Below are positions 21,491 to 33,600 of a DNA stretch of 64,000 nucleotides, piece by piece. Below the pieces are notes generated by a model. The model did no database searches. It was given only the letters and a program-made list of their open reading frames with translations, and was not told the DNA's origin. Position 1 is the first letter of the stretch. Each line of letters begins with the position of its first letter. The translations under genes and the position numbers were made by a program. Where the stretch lies: contig JARGXX010000001.1 in the NCBI GenBank assembly GCA_030374765.1, positions 1,550,001 through 1,614,000 on the forward strand, read 5' to 3'. This DNA is from Agarophyton chilense (Eukaryota > Rhodophyta > Florideophyceae > Gracilariales > Gracilariaceae).

Positions 21491-23401
21491 ATGGATTCAG
21501 GAAACACACCCAACCGACCAGAACATAGGAATCGTACGGCAAGACCAGTTGCCACTGCAACGCCGACAATGTTGCCTGAACCACAGGTTGAAACTGTTAG
21601 CGAGTGCAGGAGCACGAGAAGCCAGCTGCAAAGAGTACTGACCTCCCTGGACGACCATGAAAGGATTGCCCGAGAACCCACGGTAGCAGCGCGTTTACGA
21701 GAACGCCACACTATGGCCACCACTAGGCCAGAAACACCCCAAGGAGAACCCCGTAAGACCAAAGGAATTAGAAAGAACATTCTTGAAGGACTTGACGACC
21801 TTCCCTGGCCCCGTCTCTGTGAGCTCTGCTCAGCCCATGTGGATTCCAATGTGAATATGCGACTCGCTACGGTGATCGCTGACCATACGGACTACCTCAT
21901 TACGCGAATCGTCCCCACGGTCATGCAGTCTGAGCTATTCATAGACTCTTTCCTTCAGGCTGTTCAAGGATTTGTCACCAGCCAGTCAGGAAAAACGGTC
22001 CCTAGGGCCAATCCACAAGTCAACCTTCCAGCTTCAATATAGAAACTCCCTACCGCAACCCCAAGAGTGGCGGTGTTACCCGCCCCTCGCTGGACACAAC
22101 CATTAAAAAAACCCAATTCAAAGACAATCTAGGAGCAGAAAAGAGTTTTGGCGTCTAGAAGAGAGACAGATTGCCCTTCCCAAAGGACAATATGAGGAAC
22201 AGCGACCGCAGGGCTCTATCGGATCTAATAGAGAGATCATCGATCCTTTGGGTCCTTATTTCGCTGGAAGGAAAAGAAGTATTCGCAGGAGAAAGAAAAG
22301 CAGAAGGAGTAAAAGAAGAGACCGTTCGAACACGAGTGATTCCGAATCGGTCTAGGCCGAAACCACTGACTCGGAAGTGGATTAGGCTGCCATTCGAGGC
22401 CCCAAACCACTGAAAACGACAAAAGAACTTTTCCTTAAGGTTCTAGTTTACTGAAATTACCCGCTGGCCGACAGGTCCCCGAAATATTCTGGTTCGGTGG
22501 CTCGCAGAGTCACCAAATGTGCCAAGCGGATGCTACTAACCATTACTGACAAGTTCTCGGGTTCCGATCCCATTTCTGTCGTTATGTTTCTCAGATTGTT
22601 CCGTACGGCCTTTAATCAGAACGGTGTCCACGAAGGCACCGCTCTGTGCCTTTTCCAATTCTTCTTCACAGGACAGGAGCGTGACAGAGTGGTTTAGAAG
22701 ATATCTGGCCCAACTGACCTCGTGGATGCTCAAGACCGTGGGCTCTTCAAACCATACACTCAGGTTGTTCATTACCTCTTGAAAATTTATGCACCGGATG
22801 AAGATATAATGGATACCAACCAGGAAGTAATATCCTTTAGGCGCAGCTCCAACATGTCCAAATCGGCTTTCGCAGACGACCTATGGAAGAAGAAAAACTG
22901 ATGTGGAAACGTATTCTCCGAAGCATGGCTTCAACGCCGCTTCATCACGGGATTAATCCCTGCCATTTTGACACATGTCCGCAATTCCCACACGGAAATC
23001 CCACAATATTCCTTCCGAAAGCTCGTTACTGATGCCGAAAGTTATGTCAAAATCTACAGGACTTTCAGACGCAATGCTGATGTATCCAGAGCACACGCAA
23101 TTCCATTGCGTAATCCAAACCAAGCCCATTTGGTTAGCTCCACGGAATCGGACATGGATTCATCACTCAATTATGCCGACTCGGGAGATGTCCTCGCGGT
23201 TAATTTCAGTTCACCTCCGTCTTGGCTCCCATTGCATACCTCTCAGGGAACTACAGCGATCACTTAAACAACCACATCCAGGCATTCCGCCTTTCCGCCC
23301 CGCAAGGACGTTCTTGTTTGCTCCCAAAGGGCTTGCTTCCTCTGACTTTCAATGTTCCAACCTTGTGAATGCACTAGGTATCCCCAGTCAACAGTGGTTT
23401 G
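21491..23401 (+). pseudogene. Gag of Gypsy A, N-terminal and core part
   Basis: An intact first ORF (21491-22042) is followed, after a frame change near 22041, by a second frame. That frame runs through an RRRKKSRRSKRR basic patch, the Gag core (FSGSDPISVVMFLRLFRTAF at about 22555) and on to 23270. The second frame holds in-frame stops at about 22105 (TAA), 22354 (TAG), 22381 (TAG), 22453 (TGA), 22695-22697 (TAG) and 22912 (TGA), yet codon-by-codon resemblance to a Gag continues across each. The gene is broken at 23402 by the DNA transposon and resumes at 39810. This is capsid protein, presumably cytoplasmic particles. It is nonfunctional here. Confidence 0.7.
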
Positions 23402-23460
23402 GGACAGAATATGGCCGATAATGGGACTTGATTAAATCCAAATTTTATTTTGCATGTCCA
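23402..23460 (+). repeat. Left terminal inverted repeat of the 16.4-kb transposon
   Basis: GGGACAGAATATGGCCG followed by an AATTTTATTTT tract pairs with the right end; 15 of the first 17 bases match. Further GGCC motifs continue to about 23640. Confidence 0.65.
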
Positions 23461-24369
23461 GAAGTGGCCGGCACAGGGCCGCCAAACAAGTGGCGTTATC
23501 TTAAAAAAATATTGATGCGTCGTAAAGTGGCCAAAAGCAGGCCAGCAGTTGACGGCCGTCCGAGAAATGGACGCAATCTAGCCCAGTGGAGATGCCTCCG
23601 GCCCTATTTCGGCAATTTATATTTGAAAATCCATTTGCGGCCATCGGGGGTCCTTTTTTCGGTAGCACTGCCGCTCGGCTTCGAATTCTGGCCTGAAGGC
23701 GGCACTGTTGTTGTAACTAGTAAATCCGCTACAAAAGAAGCTCCTCAGAACCTTGGCCGACTGGCGCCACGAGAAGACAGGTCGTTGAGTTGTGGGTTTG
23801 ATGGAATCTCATCTCCTGAATCTGTCTTTCTCGCGGTGCGTGGACCCAATGCGCGCCTGTCCCTCTTTGTTATTTCATTCCATTCATTCCAAACCTTTTC
23901 GGGCTATTTCCTTCTCTCCCGCAGCGGCACCCCCTCCCCATCCTTCTGCTCACAGCAGCGCTTCAGCTTTGCCCTCACGCATCACGCCCGCTCGTTGCAA
24001 CGCTTCGCCGCAAACGCCGCCTCAGTGCTCTAGTGCTTCAATCCAGACCTCTACAACGACAGCCTCGTCTTGCTTCTGTAGTGCTTCCACCAAAGCGCTG
24101 TCAGCCTCACGGATCGCCTCGTAGGAGAAGACGCTTCAAATTGTGTGCCGTTCGCCGCGCCGTCGCCGACATCGCTGGAAAAGAACCATTATGTGAACAT
24201 GCTGCGTGAGGTTCGCCACAAGTCACTCGGCAATGCTGTCATCACCGTGGAGGACTCCGTGTTTTGCAAAGCTGATACGCCGCAGTGCCCCTTTCATCGC
24301 CCCTTATAATGCTTCTTGCGCCATCGCAGCACACCCCAATACGGGTCATCGCTCATTGCATACCGTTTT

Positions 24370-24888
24370 CGCTTCAAGTCAACGAACCCTCTCCACCAGT
24401 TCCTAAATGAGATTGATTCCATTGGTTCTGCTCGAATAAATAGCAGTGGCAGTGGTGGTGGGGATTCCGAAGTCCAGAGAACTAAGCTTGAGTTTCTCAA
24501 TCAGTTAGACGGTTCCCAAACTACGAAGAATCTTAAGGTTCTGTTGGCCAAAAGTAGGCCCGACATTCTTGATTCAGTACTTCTACGTCCTGCAATAATT
24601 GACAGGAACATCGAATTTCCTGCCCCCAACGAGGAGACTCGGAAGCGAATCCTGAAGATCCACTCACGGAAAATGAATCTCATGCGCGGGATTGATCATG
24701 GAAAAGTTGTGAACAAGATGTCAGGCGTATCTGGAGCAGAAACGAAAGCTGTTTGTTCTGAAGCTGGTATGTTTGCACTTCGGAAACCTTGCCTATGCGT
24801 GCAGAGGGAAGATTTTGAACTTGCCGTATCAAAGGTAATGCGAAAAGATTGAGAGGATAGCAAGTATTTGCGGAGGTTGTGGAAGTAA
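24370..24888 (+). pseudogene. 26S proteasome regulatory ATPase RPT6 (PSMC5) C-terminal fragment
   Basis: The plus-strand frame begins to match at [13 protein letters not shown], the Walker B region of the proteasome AAA ATPase. It continues through [67 protein letters not shown] and [11 protein letters not shown], ending in RRLWK. This order and the spacing are those of RPT6. The Walker B DE is changed (MDEIDS to LNEIDS), and the arginine-finger region reads RPAIIDR instead of RPGRIDR. An in-frame TGA at 24850-24852 replaces a position that is serine in RPT6. The N-terminal half is absent. The host protein unfolds substrates in the 19S particle; this copy cannot. Confidence 0.8.
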
Positions 24889-25037
24889 CCTGCTTAACTA
24901 CTTAAAGTGTATCTCCGTTGTACGGAACGATCAGTACTTTACTCTGAGGCGCGATCTTCCAGTCCAAGTCATTGTGCCGACAATACATAGAAGTCCCTGT
25001 GCAGGTTGAGTGCAGTATGACATTCATCCTGTCCAAT

Positions 25038-25565
25038 TTACATTGTGAGAGGTACTTGTTCTGCTCTGACGGCTTTCTCCAGCGGTATTATGGACGAACG
25101 ATCTTTATCACGACTAAGTGCTTTTCGCATGTCATAAGCGTCTTCATCTCCTCCATAGTAATTCATGATTGTGCGATATATGACATAGCCCATCCTTTTT
25201 TACATCGAGATGGCCAGAGAGTTTGACTTACGCACGAATAAATCGACGAAGGAGCAGTTGTACGTCTCGTCCGATAAACTTTCAGTGAAGTTCTTTTATT
25301 TCGATGCCAGTCCCAACCTACGATACTCTGGAGCTACAGTTACAGCTGATACATGTCCATGCCATTCACGAGCACGTCCTTCCGCTTTGCCAACAACGCA
25401 CGCCATCATTGTTCCATCGGGTGAAGTTACAGTTTGCTGAAATTCAGGCCATCTTAGCATGTAGTGAAAATAGAAATGCAGGTTATACGTTTCGGTGAGC
25501 TCATCTAGATTGACTGGGTTTATCTGAAAAAGATCGCATGGTCGAAATCGGCGTGTTGACGACAT
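25038..25565 (-). pseudogene. N-alpha-acetyltransferase 20 (NatB catalytic subunit) pseudogene
   Basis: One minus-strand frame of 175 codons covers the whole NAA20 fold. The start reads MSSTRRFRPCDLFQINPVNL, followed by TETYNLHFYFHYML and WPE. Next come GKAEG...EWHGHV (acetyl-CoA binding region), APEYRRLGLASK, VDLFVRKSN, MGYVIYRT and EDAYDMRKALSRDKDRSSII. The length is close to the usual 170-180 residues. Two TAA codons break it, at 25296-25298 just after the RRLGLASK helix and at 25200-25202 where family members have the tyrosine of NMYKxLGY. There is no frameshift and no intron. In the host NatB acetylates Met-Asp/Glu/Asn/Gln N-termini. It lies opposite in strand to the RPT6 fragment about 150 bp away. 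Confidence 0.85.
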
Positions 25566-26059
25566 TTTCAACGGGCCCAATCACTGGCGATAAGTTTGAA
25601 GCAACTAATGGCAAGTGAGGCAGTTATCGTCGCAAAGGTTGGTGTCAACAAGAAGAGAGATCTTGCTTGTCTCAACGTAACGCACTGGTAATTCACGCTC
25701 CTCTGGTTCCAGTTTGAGTGCACGGGCTATAGAGATAGAAGGCTAGATTGCTACCTTTTAGATGAAGGGGCTAGTGCAAAACTACAGTCTAGAAGAGAGA
25801 TGAGGAGAAGTGCTTCGCAGCTTGCCTGCGGCTTCTTGATGTCATACATGTACAGTGTCATACATGTTTGGATTGTCACACCCCTTCCCTCCACTTTGAC
25901 ATCAAGACAAGTTTCCAGACTATACAGCGCTTAATCCATATGCCGTGTAGAGCATGAAAAATTTTGATTCAGGCGACAGAGACCATCTTTTGGTCAGTTT
26001 CTGAAGGATTTCGTCGGGTGGAACATTTTCGAAGACAGCTGACGGTTTCGAACTTCAGG

Positions 26060-26972
26060 TGCTGCCAAAGTTTTCAGTTCACGAAGTGCTCACTTCCGAG
26101 TGCATCGTGTCGGCCTTGGAGATTGGCAGTTCGTGCAAAAATTCTTGTCAGTGTTTTGGAAACCAACACTTTGGCTCTAACCTACTACAGTTCTCGAGTC
26201 CAGTCAAAGGTAAAACGATCGTGTTTCTAATGGTATTTCCTGCGTCTGCCAACCACTCTCAGGAAAAGGCATCGTTGGTTCTTCAGTGGAGTGCAAAACA
26301 ATTCATTCTGCCGACGACGCAGCAAAAACTGTGAAGGAAATGGTGGCCATGATGAAGAACTTGGATCCTGAGGTAGTGAGGAGACTTGTCCGGGCTAGAA
26401 TTGCTGCAGAAAGCGTTCGATTTGCTTTTCCGGAGGGCGACCAAAGATTTGCAGATATGGATTGTGATGTGGGTGTTATGGATGACGGTGAAAACGTTGA
26501 AGAACATGAAGTACCATTCGCTGGATCTTCTCATAAGCCGCTAGACGAAGACCCTGAGGATGAAGAAGAGGAAGACGTTTGCTATGGTTCACTGGATAAT
26601 TCTTTGTATCGCAGTCCGCAAGTTTGTATCACGAAAACCAAAGAAGAGTACGAATTTGACATTGTTTCTGATATGAATGCTGCTGGTCTAAACCTCATTG
26701 AACGGATTCGGCTTGTGAACTATATCAAAAAGCTAAAGAACGAAAATGTTCCAAATCATGATATCATTAAACGTTTTCATGCGGTGCTCTCTGAGCGAAA
26801 CGAGGATATCTTGGATAAAGATTCACTCTTGATACCGGTTGTAGAAGGCTTCTTGTTGCTAACCGCTTTGGAAACCGGAGAAGAGTTTGATGACGATTCT
26901 CGTCAAGAGGCTTCAGCAGTTCGAGATGCAGTGGAGGCGTCTCTTCGAGAAGAGCAAAGTGTACCGCAATGA
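26060..26972 (+). CDS. Unknown acidic protein gene, probably two exons, open
   Basis: An open frame from 26286 to 26972 encodes AAKTVKEMVAMMKNLDPEVV, an acidic run (EDPEDEEEED) and a helical C-terminal part ending REEQSVPQ. A preceding cysteine-containing exon (about 26070-26210, SSCKNSCQCFGNQHFGSN) joins it cleanly if GTAAAACG...CTCTCAG (about 26211-26264) is removed, giving PVKG-KGIVGSSVECKTIHSADD. No stop or frameshift was seen in about 280 codons, unlike its neighbours. I do not recognise the family. It may be a captured host gene fragment or a transposon accessory gene. Confidence 0.5.
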
Positions 26973-26999
26973 TCGACACAGAGGTTCTGAATTGAACAG

Positions 27000-28299
27000 G
27001 TTCTCCATTGATGAGAGAACGAAAGGTGGGCAATGATCAACTCCTATTTCGTTTTATCGCTACAGAGCTGATGCGGGAGACCACCCTTCGGAACGGAGGT
27101 ACATGCCTAGGTCAACCTAATTCAAGACCACAATGTCTGTGGGAGCAGCTTTGCGGCAATCCATTGTGCTTCTCGCGGGCAATCCAACCCAAAGTGGTGT
27201 GTGTGAGATATCGCAGTCCACAACACCAGCATCGTTTTGAGTGTTTTCTGTGGGTCAGGGGCAGAAAGGCAAGTTTTCTAGGTATCCTTATACCCTTGTA
27301 AACCACTTCGCAACTGGCACGTGAACTGACGGATGAAATGCAGACGTTCTCTGAAAACGCCGTGAAGGCAGACCTGACCTTTGTCTGGAAGGATTTAACG
27401 GCATCCTGAGCGCTGGGAATCCTTCGCGCACGCTTCGAATCAATTCGGAGCGGATCTGGACTTCTTGTTCTCGCTGATGATTGTTTCCGTATATTAAGCG
27501 CTCAAAGAAACTGGGGATATTCTGTCATCTCTACAACACGAGGAGGTCAATCGCAATATGTACAATTTGTATCTGCGTAAGATAACGTGATGTCCTCCTA
27601 GTGATTCTTGACACAGAGAGTGTGACTCAAGTTATCATCCATGGGATAAGAGGGCTACCGTTTGGAACGAAGAGGATGCCGTTCAGTCCGCAATTACTGA
27701 CATGTCCACAACAATAGAGAAAAAACCGCGCTTGTCGCGTGATGCAACCTAACCACCTCCACTCATCGTCTGTGCTTCAGTCCTTATCAGATATATGTAC
27801 AAGAGAATCTTTACTCCACAACACTCCTCAGGCATTGATAATATCTGACTCCCTTCGCTGCCCTACCATTAACCCTTTACGTTTCTTTGTTCACACCAAT
27901 TCTACTCATTCGTTTGACTCCTTGGGATCGCCATCAGACTCCTTCCGGACCAAAAGCCTTGCATATTCGCTAATTGAAAAATGCTTGACAAACAAAGAAG
28001 GATTTCTCCCACTTTGTCAAATAGGGGTTCTTCTTGACAAGACAATTCTTGGTTTGTCTGCGGACTCCCGACCATATCTTGGAGCCCCCCACGGTCTGCA
28101 GAAACTGTCGAAGTTGTCGAGCGCATCAAGATGGACTTTAATCGCAATTGCAGCCTCAGCTACCGGTAGGAATGTTGAATGCTCTCGTTTTCCTCCAACT
28201 CTACTGGGAGAATTATAACGGTCGCAGAAGGCAACCTGATCGACGAATCCCAGTCACAAGTCGTCTTCACGTTCGGCTTCATTTGGTTCTGATGAACAG
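27000..28299. other. Broken coding-like sequence, unidentified
   Basis: Short frames such as ILSSLQHEEVNRNMYNLYLR (about 27515-27580, plus strand) look protein-like but are separated by stops and could not be assigned. The 159-residue plus-strand ORF at 27739-28218 has no recognisable domain. Confidence 0.3.
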
Positions 28300-28674
28300 A
28301 TGAGCCAGTTCTCGAGCAAAATAATGGTGCCAAACGGCAGTAAGACCTATGCAGACCGCAGTCGATACGTCGAGTCATCTTCAAGTGCCCCGACCCTGAA
28401 TAAAGACGAGCAATTATGTTTTTTATTCGACCAGAACTCCAGACAACTTGCTCAATTTCTGGCAGCGAAAGAGAGGCTGCGAGACCGTATGGCTCTTGCG
28501 TCTGCAGAAATACACACCTTGTGATCTCTTGTGAATGGAACAAAAAGACAGTTCGAAATGGAGCTGCAACAAGTACAGAAGCACCAGGGAGCTTATTCCC
28601 ACGAATCCAAGCAGGACGAAACTGCAAAGATTCTAAAGTCTGCATCTGAGAAAAAGCAGCAGTCACAGAAGTGA
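28300..28674 (+). pseudogene. Coiled-coil protein 3' end with one in-frame TGA
   Basis: The frame encodes LFDQNSRQLAQFLAAKERLR, then a TGA at 28522-28524, and continues in the same frame with RQFEMELQQVQKHQGAYSHE to a stop near 28672 after KKQQSQK. The helix-forming, glutamine/lysine-rich pattern is continuous across the stop. It has the style of a C-terminal coiled coil of a nuclear protein. The family is unknown. Confidence 0.45.
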
Positions 28675-30153
28675 ATCATCTAGAGTTCTTAGGTTCTCAA
28701 ATCCTATGAGTGTACTCTGTATAGTTACAGAGGGGAAGGACAAACTTCAGACGTCCACTTTCACTGCTAGAAATTTGTAGGCCGTGTAATCCTCAAACGT
28801 AGGCCATGAAAACAGAAATCTTCAGTCTAAAACCTTGATGTCGGATTGTAAGAGAGAGAAAATGTCTTGCTGTTCGCTTCAGACGATCTCGCAGCGGATT
28901 CTACTTCATCTTCTGGATTGGCTTCATTCCACCGTTTTTTCAGTAGGTTCTGTCGTTTCGAAACGGTCGACAGACTCAGGCGCATCTCTTGGTAAGCTTC
29001 TGTGCAAGTCATCGTACGAAACAGGCGCTGTGAAGAGAGGAGAGAGACAGGTAAGATGAAGCATGTGAATCTGCAAAAAGTTTTGTGGCTCTGCACTGCA
29101 GGTCGATCGACTCCCAACTTTAAAGTCCATGTTCATCTGAAACTAGTATCAATCAACGAGTGTTTTCTTTTAAACACTTGGATCAACAAAAGCTCTATCA
29201 TTTGCCTGTACGCTGCTTTGCTCAAGAAGTTTTGCAGGTTTCAGTCTCTTAGTTCAAACCTTTCTGGACTTGAGCATTTCATGTCAGCTTGGCCCTGACT
29301 TCATTTGGGGAAGACAATTCTTGAAGATTCAACGCTCTGGAGACCGGCAACGTAACAACTGCCTCATGTCATTGTGTTATGGGTTGCCGACTTAAAATTT
29401 CTATTGCAATTACGGAAGGCCCTTTTTGCCGGCGAAGAAAAGAGTATAAGCCTTAGTGTCAAACTAAGACGTGTCGCGTCATGGCAGCCGTCTGGCTCCA
29501 AAGAGTCTAGATGAGTTCAGGTCAGCCATATCTCTGCTGGTAGATCCATAGAATTCATCAAGCTGTCTGTTTGCATCACATCATGAACAGAATTCAGACA
29601 GTCCCAGCAAGGTTCTTAGCATGGGTTTCCATCATTATTTGATTGAACTTAAATTATATCCCAGCCTAGCTTGTGTCTGAGGGGATATCAACCCCTTTAA
29701 GGACATAGTAAGCGTACAAGTGAGAATATCGGACCACGGAACGATCACAAACAAACTTCGTGGATGCATTTGGTTGAGCCTCAGCTGCTTTTCAGAGTAG
29801 GAAGGTCCCTTTTTTTCTATGACAGCAGCATGTGATTGTCATCAACCCTGTGCGTCGCCCGTCCTCCCCGTTTTGCTCTTCGAAGGCACACACTCTTTTA
29901 CATATTCGGATTGCGCTGCTCCAATGAGGAAGCTTGCATTGTGGTGTTTTCTTTGGCACTGTTTATGGAAACGATGTTCTCTACATAAGAGGCGGCTTCT
30001 TCGATCTTCACACCGGAAGAGAACGGTCTGTCTTCCTAAACTCTCTTTGTTTCGGCTGCGCGCTAAGCCCCTTATCTTGGAAGCAACTTCGGAAGAACTC
30101 TTTGTTATTTTCTCCCACTTACGTCACACTATCCCACACAATACCCAGGCGTA
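28675..30153. other. Mostly noncoding; a short minus-strand remnant near 28830-29130
   Basis: On the minus strand, 29136-28924 and 29117-28827 give acidic peptides (SLPRDAPESVDRFETTEPTE, then SEANSKTFSLSYNPTSRF) that join with one frame change. No family was recognised. The stretch at 29300-30150 probably includes the 5' flank of the zinc-finger gene. Confidence 0.3.
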
Positions 30154-31330
30154 ATGAGCTCTCAACCGAAGCTGAACATAAAATGTCTTTTAAACCCGGT
30201 TGAGGACGACAGTCTTGTTTCTCCGGTTACACTTGCTACCTTGGACAATGAATCTGGTGCTAGGGGAAACGAGTTCGGGAACAAGCGCCGAGGCATTGGA
30301 GATCTGCAAGTTAGTGCCCTCATGAACGAAAAGGACGACGAAAATCTGGCACCTTACTCCGTGAAGTACCAACTTTTTGTCGGAACAGAGCCAGTGACTC
30401 CAGGTAAGCCCATGTTTCCGTCAATACTCTACCAGATGTCGGATTTTGTGATGGCATTTGGGGACCGATCAATGACAGGCACCCTGCCGTCACTTAAGTT
30501 GCTCGGGTTGCCGAATTGTATGCATCTAGCAGATCTCGATGAGGTTTCAAAAATGTTGTCAGAAAACACCTGCAGCCAGTCACTAACGCCAGCTCCAAAG
30601 GAAAATGAGATTGAGGCAAACGAAAACGATGGGACTATTGCTTTGAAGGACGGCAAGAACAGGGTCAGAGAATAATCTCTGAAGGGATCGGATCCTCTAC
30701 CTCGCAAACGCAGAAGAGCCGAACTTGATGTGCCCATTACGACACAACCGGATGTAGAAAGCCTTGGTGAAACGCTCGGAGACAGGGAACAGCGTCGAGA
30801 CGGGGAAACCACTAAGAATTTAGCATCCGACTCTTCTGAGATGCAAGCACAAGAAGATGTCAAGAAACGGAGTCAGACTCCTTCGACAAGATCAACCACA
30901 AGGAATTCGGGCCCTGGTATCCCTAATGGTTCCAAAGTGTCTAACCCCGGGAAACACAGATGAGGTCTTCCCAACGGCGATGGAAGGCGTAGGCCATATG
31001 TTTGTCCAACCTGCCAAAGGCGATTTCTGCAGCAAAGCGGAATTGTGAGCCACTATCGCGTTGTGCATTTGAAGGAAAAGCAATTCAAATGTACTCACAA
31101 ATGTGGGCCGCGGTTCGGGGCTTGAGAGGACGTCACCAGACATGTTAATGCAGTCCACAATAAACTCCGTAATTTCGAGTGCCAAGTCTGTGGGGACGCC
31201 TTTGCTACGCCTTTTTTAGAAAGAACATCGTAACGAGCCATTTTATGAAGATGCACAACGACGTTTTTTGGCGTGAACGAGGCCGATGATTACCTCCACG
31301 GTTGTGTACATAATTCCAATAATGAGCGGG
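30154..31330 (+). pseudogene. C2H2 zinc-finger protein gene with in-frame stops
   Basis: A single plus-strand frame starts at ATG 30154. It has a long disordered N-terminal part (to 30675), a lysine/arginine nuclear-localisation-like PRKRRRAEL, a polar linker, and then zinc fingers near the C-terminus. Finger 1 reads YVCPTCQRRFLQQSGIVSHY...H (about 30997-31070). Finger 2 reads FKCTHKCGPRFGA, stop, then EDVTRHVNAVH (about 31086-31160). Finger 3 begins FECQVCGDAFAT. In-frame stops lie at 30673-30675 (TAA), 30961-30963 (TGA), about 31126 (TGA, inside finger 2) and about 31228 (TAA), with no frameshift. The cysteine and histidine pairs are otherwise intact. It would have been a nuclear DNA-binding protein. 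The exact subfamily is unknown. Confidence 0.7.
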
Positions 31331-31949
31331 ATGAGGGAGATAAAGAAGAGGAGGATCGGAACTAGATCTCGTTACTGTATTGAGATACAGTACAGAGTAT
31401 TGTAGAATTTAATTCATGCAGGCGCCTGTTCCTAGTAGAAACTTCCTACGTCTCAATAGCGTTGCTGTGTGCCCGCTTGGCGCGCACCCCGAGTCCATTT
31501 ATGGCGCGCCTCTACCTCTTTGCTTTTTCGGGGGCGTGGAGCCGCCGTCGTACACGCTGTTCAGTGATCACCGCCTCGCCGAGCGCGTTGCTTTTGCGCT
31601 CGCGATCGTCTGACTCTGTGCGTTGTGGCGGTTGCCCGTTTCGGCTCTCGCCTCAGTCGTGGCGTACTTTGGAATCGTACATCTTCGAAATCCCACGCTC
31701 TGTCGCCCGCTCGCCGTCCGCACTGTTGCGGGTGCTACGCAAGCGCACGCCGTCATTGCCACACGTAAACCATGTTCCTCCAGCCATTTGCGCCACATCT
31801 GCATGTTTGCTGTTTTGTTTTATTGGAAAACGCCTCTCATCTCCGCCGCCTACTCACGGTTTCTCTCCAGCCGCACCATTCTACCATTTCATCCTCATCT
31901 ACGCCATCTGTCATCAGTTCATCGTTATCACAGCCCCTTCGAAACACAA

Positions 31950-32875
31950 TCATAACAGCAAGCTTCGCCTTTCGCGCTGGATGACGTGTTTGGATCTCAG
32001 TTGTTGTCGGTGCCGTCTTCGACAAGCTTTTCGTCCGAGCGGTGTAACGTGGCTGTGCCGCTGGTGTTTCGAACCCTCATCAAGTACTTGCAAAAGCCTG
32101 TTGCTGGCGGGCCGTTTGGTCGTGTCTAATCCGCAACAATTTTCAACCGTCGATACCACCCGTGACGTCAACTTCTCTGCAACAGCAATGGACTTAGGAT
32201 GAAAACCAAGTTTTGCTATATCATTTCCTTCTTCGATGAGGAGCACAGTAGCTCCGTTGGGCTCATTGGTAATTGGCATGAGTAGATGATTGTATGTAAC
32301 AAAGGCTTGTTTATGCATGTGAACTTCGTACATATAATATCCTTCTTCAGCTGAGAGAGTATCCTTTACATTTTGGTCTTCGGAAGAACCACTGCTCTCG
32401 TTGTCTTCCTCCTGTACCTGTTGCGCCCGCTTGTTTTGCTGTGTCTTACGTCTTGTGTAGCGCTCACGTCGCTTCGCCAACCGTTTCTCTCAAACTCCAG
32501 CCGACTCCAAAGTGCCTCTATTTTGGTATCTTTTTCGCCTGCGGCTGTTTTCTAACATTCTGTTGTTCCCGCGTGGTCTTCACAATTTTTCCGTAGTGCT
32601 CCACTGCAATGTGGTTTTGGTAGTCGTGCTACGTTTTGTTTGTCTTCCGATAGGAGATGGACGATTTCATCTCTTGCAGGATTTTCACTGGACGATGACT
32701 GACGGATGACAAGTTTTCGAGTATTTTTTGGCACCAGTATCTTTTTCAGGGGAAACGCTGTATCTACGGGCATTGATATTTCCCTAAAGGAATCGGACAT
32801 GGTTTTGACAGAAGTGTAAAACAAGAAGTTAGAGGAACAAGTTGAAGATGAATAGGTCCTTGGTTCGTGCCGCAA
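31950..32875 (-). pseudogene. Basic/serine-rich protein, one or two remnants
   Basis: The minus-strand ORF 32480-31950 starts MAKRRERYTRRKTQQNKRAQ, has an acidic SSGSSEDQ stretch and a middle domain (GYYMYEVHMHKQAFVTYNHL). It ends with basic residues that overlap into noncoding DNA. A second minus-strand ORF (32875-32552) lies just upstream in another frame and may be an earlier exon. No family was recognised. Confidence 0.4.
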
Positions 32876-33600
32876 TTAATATGGGACATCATCCATGGCT
32901 TGTCACGAGATGCACACATTCAAATCGAATGCTGGTCCACAGATCGGGTTGAAAAAAGAGCACACCTGTACAACAGTACATTGACTCGTGGTTTTACATG
33001 TTGCAACTCAAGTTTATCAGGGTCCTAAGCCCGCATTTCTGAGTTCAGTGACATTAAGTGGAAAATTCTTTCCCATATTCGGAACCCACGAAAGAAACAT
33101 GCATCGCTACCGCTGCCGCTGCCGTTACTAAATCTTAATCACCCTTGGGCCATCGTTTTGCATTGACTGTTTGCTACATTCCTGTTGGGTTTCAACTGAA
33201 GAACATCAAAGTTTCTTTCTTTCGCTATCTTGTTCTTCACTACCCTTGCGTCTCTCTCACCTTCATCACCGTTGTTTCAAATTGTTGAAAGCAGTTGGGA
33301 GGCAGTTAGATTTTCTTCATTCAAATTGGTTTATTCAGACGCAAGCAATGAAATACCTCAACCAAAAGGCCACGCGTTTCTTAACATGTGCTGGGAATTG
33401 ATTCGAAAGCTATAGTTCTAGAATCGGATTTCGGTGCCTTCTGGTTCACTGTCGTAATTCTTTCGTTTTCATCTGTCTGGTACGATCGTTCGGTGTTTCT
33501 TATCATGTTATAATGACAAACACGAAATAGTGAATCTGATGTGCTGGCAGCCGAAAACAAAGAAAAGGATTGAGCAGTGAGAACGAAAAAACGTCGTTCA
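32876..33600. other. No recognised gene
   Basis: Short ORFs only. This is AT-balanced sequence between the basic-protein remnant and the transposase 3' end. Confidence 0.4.
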
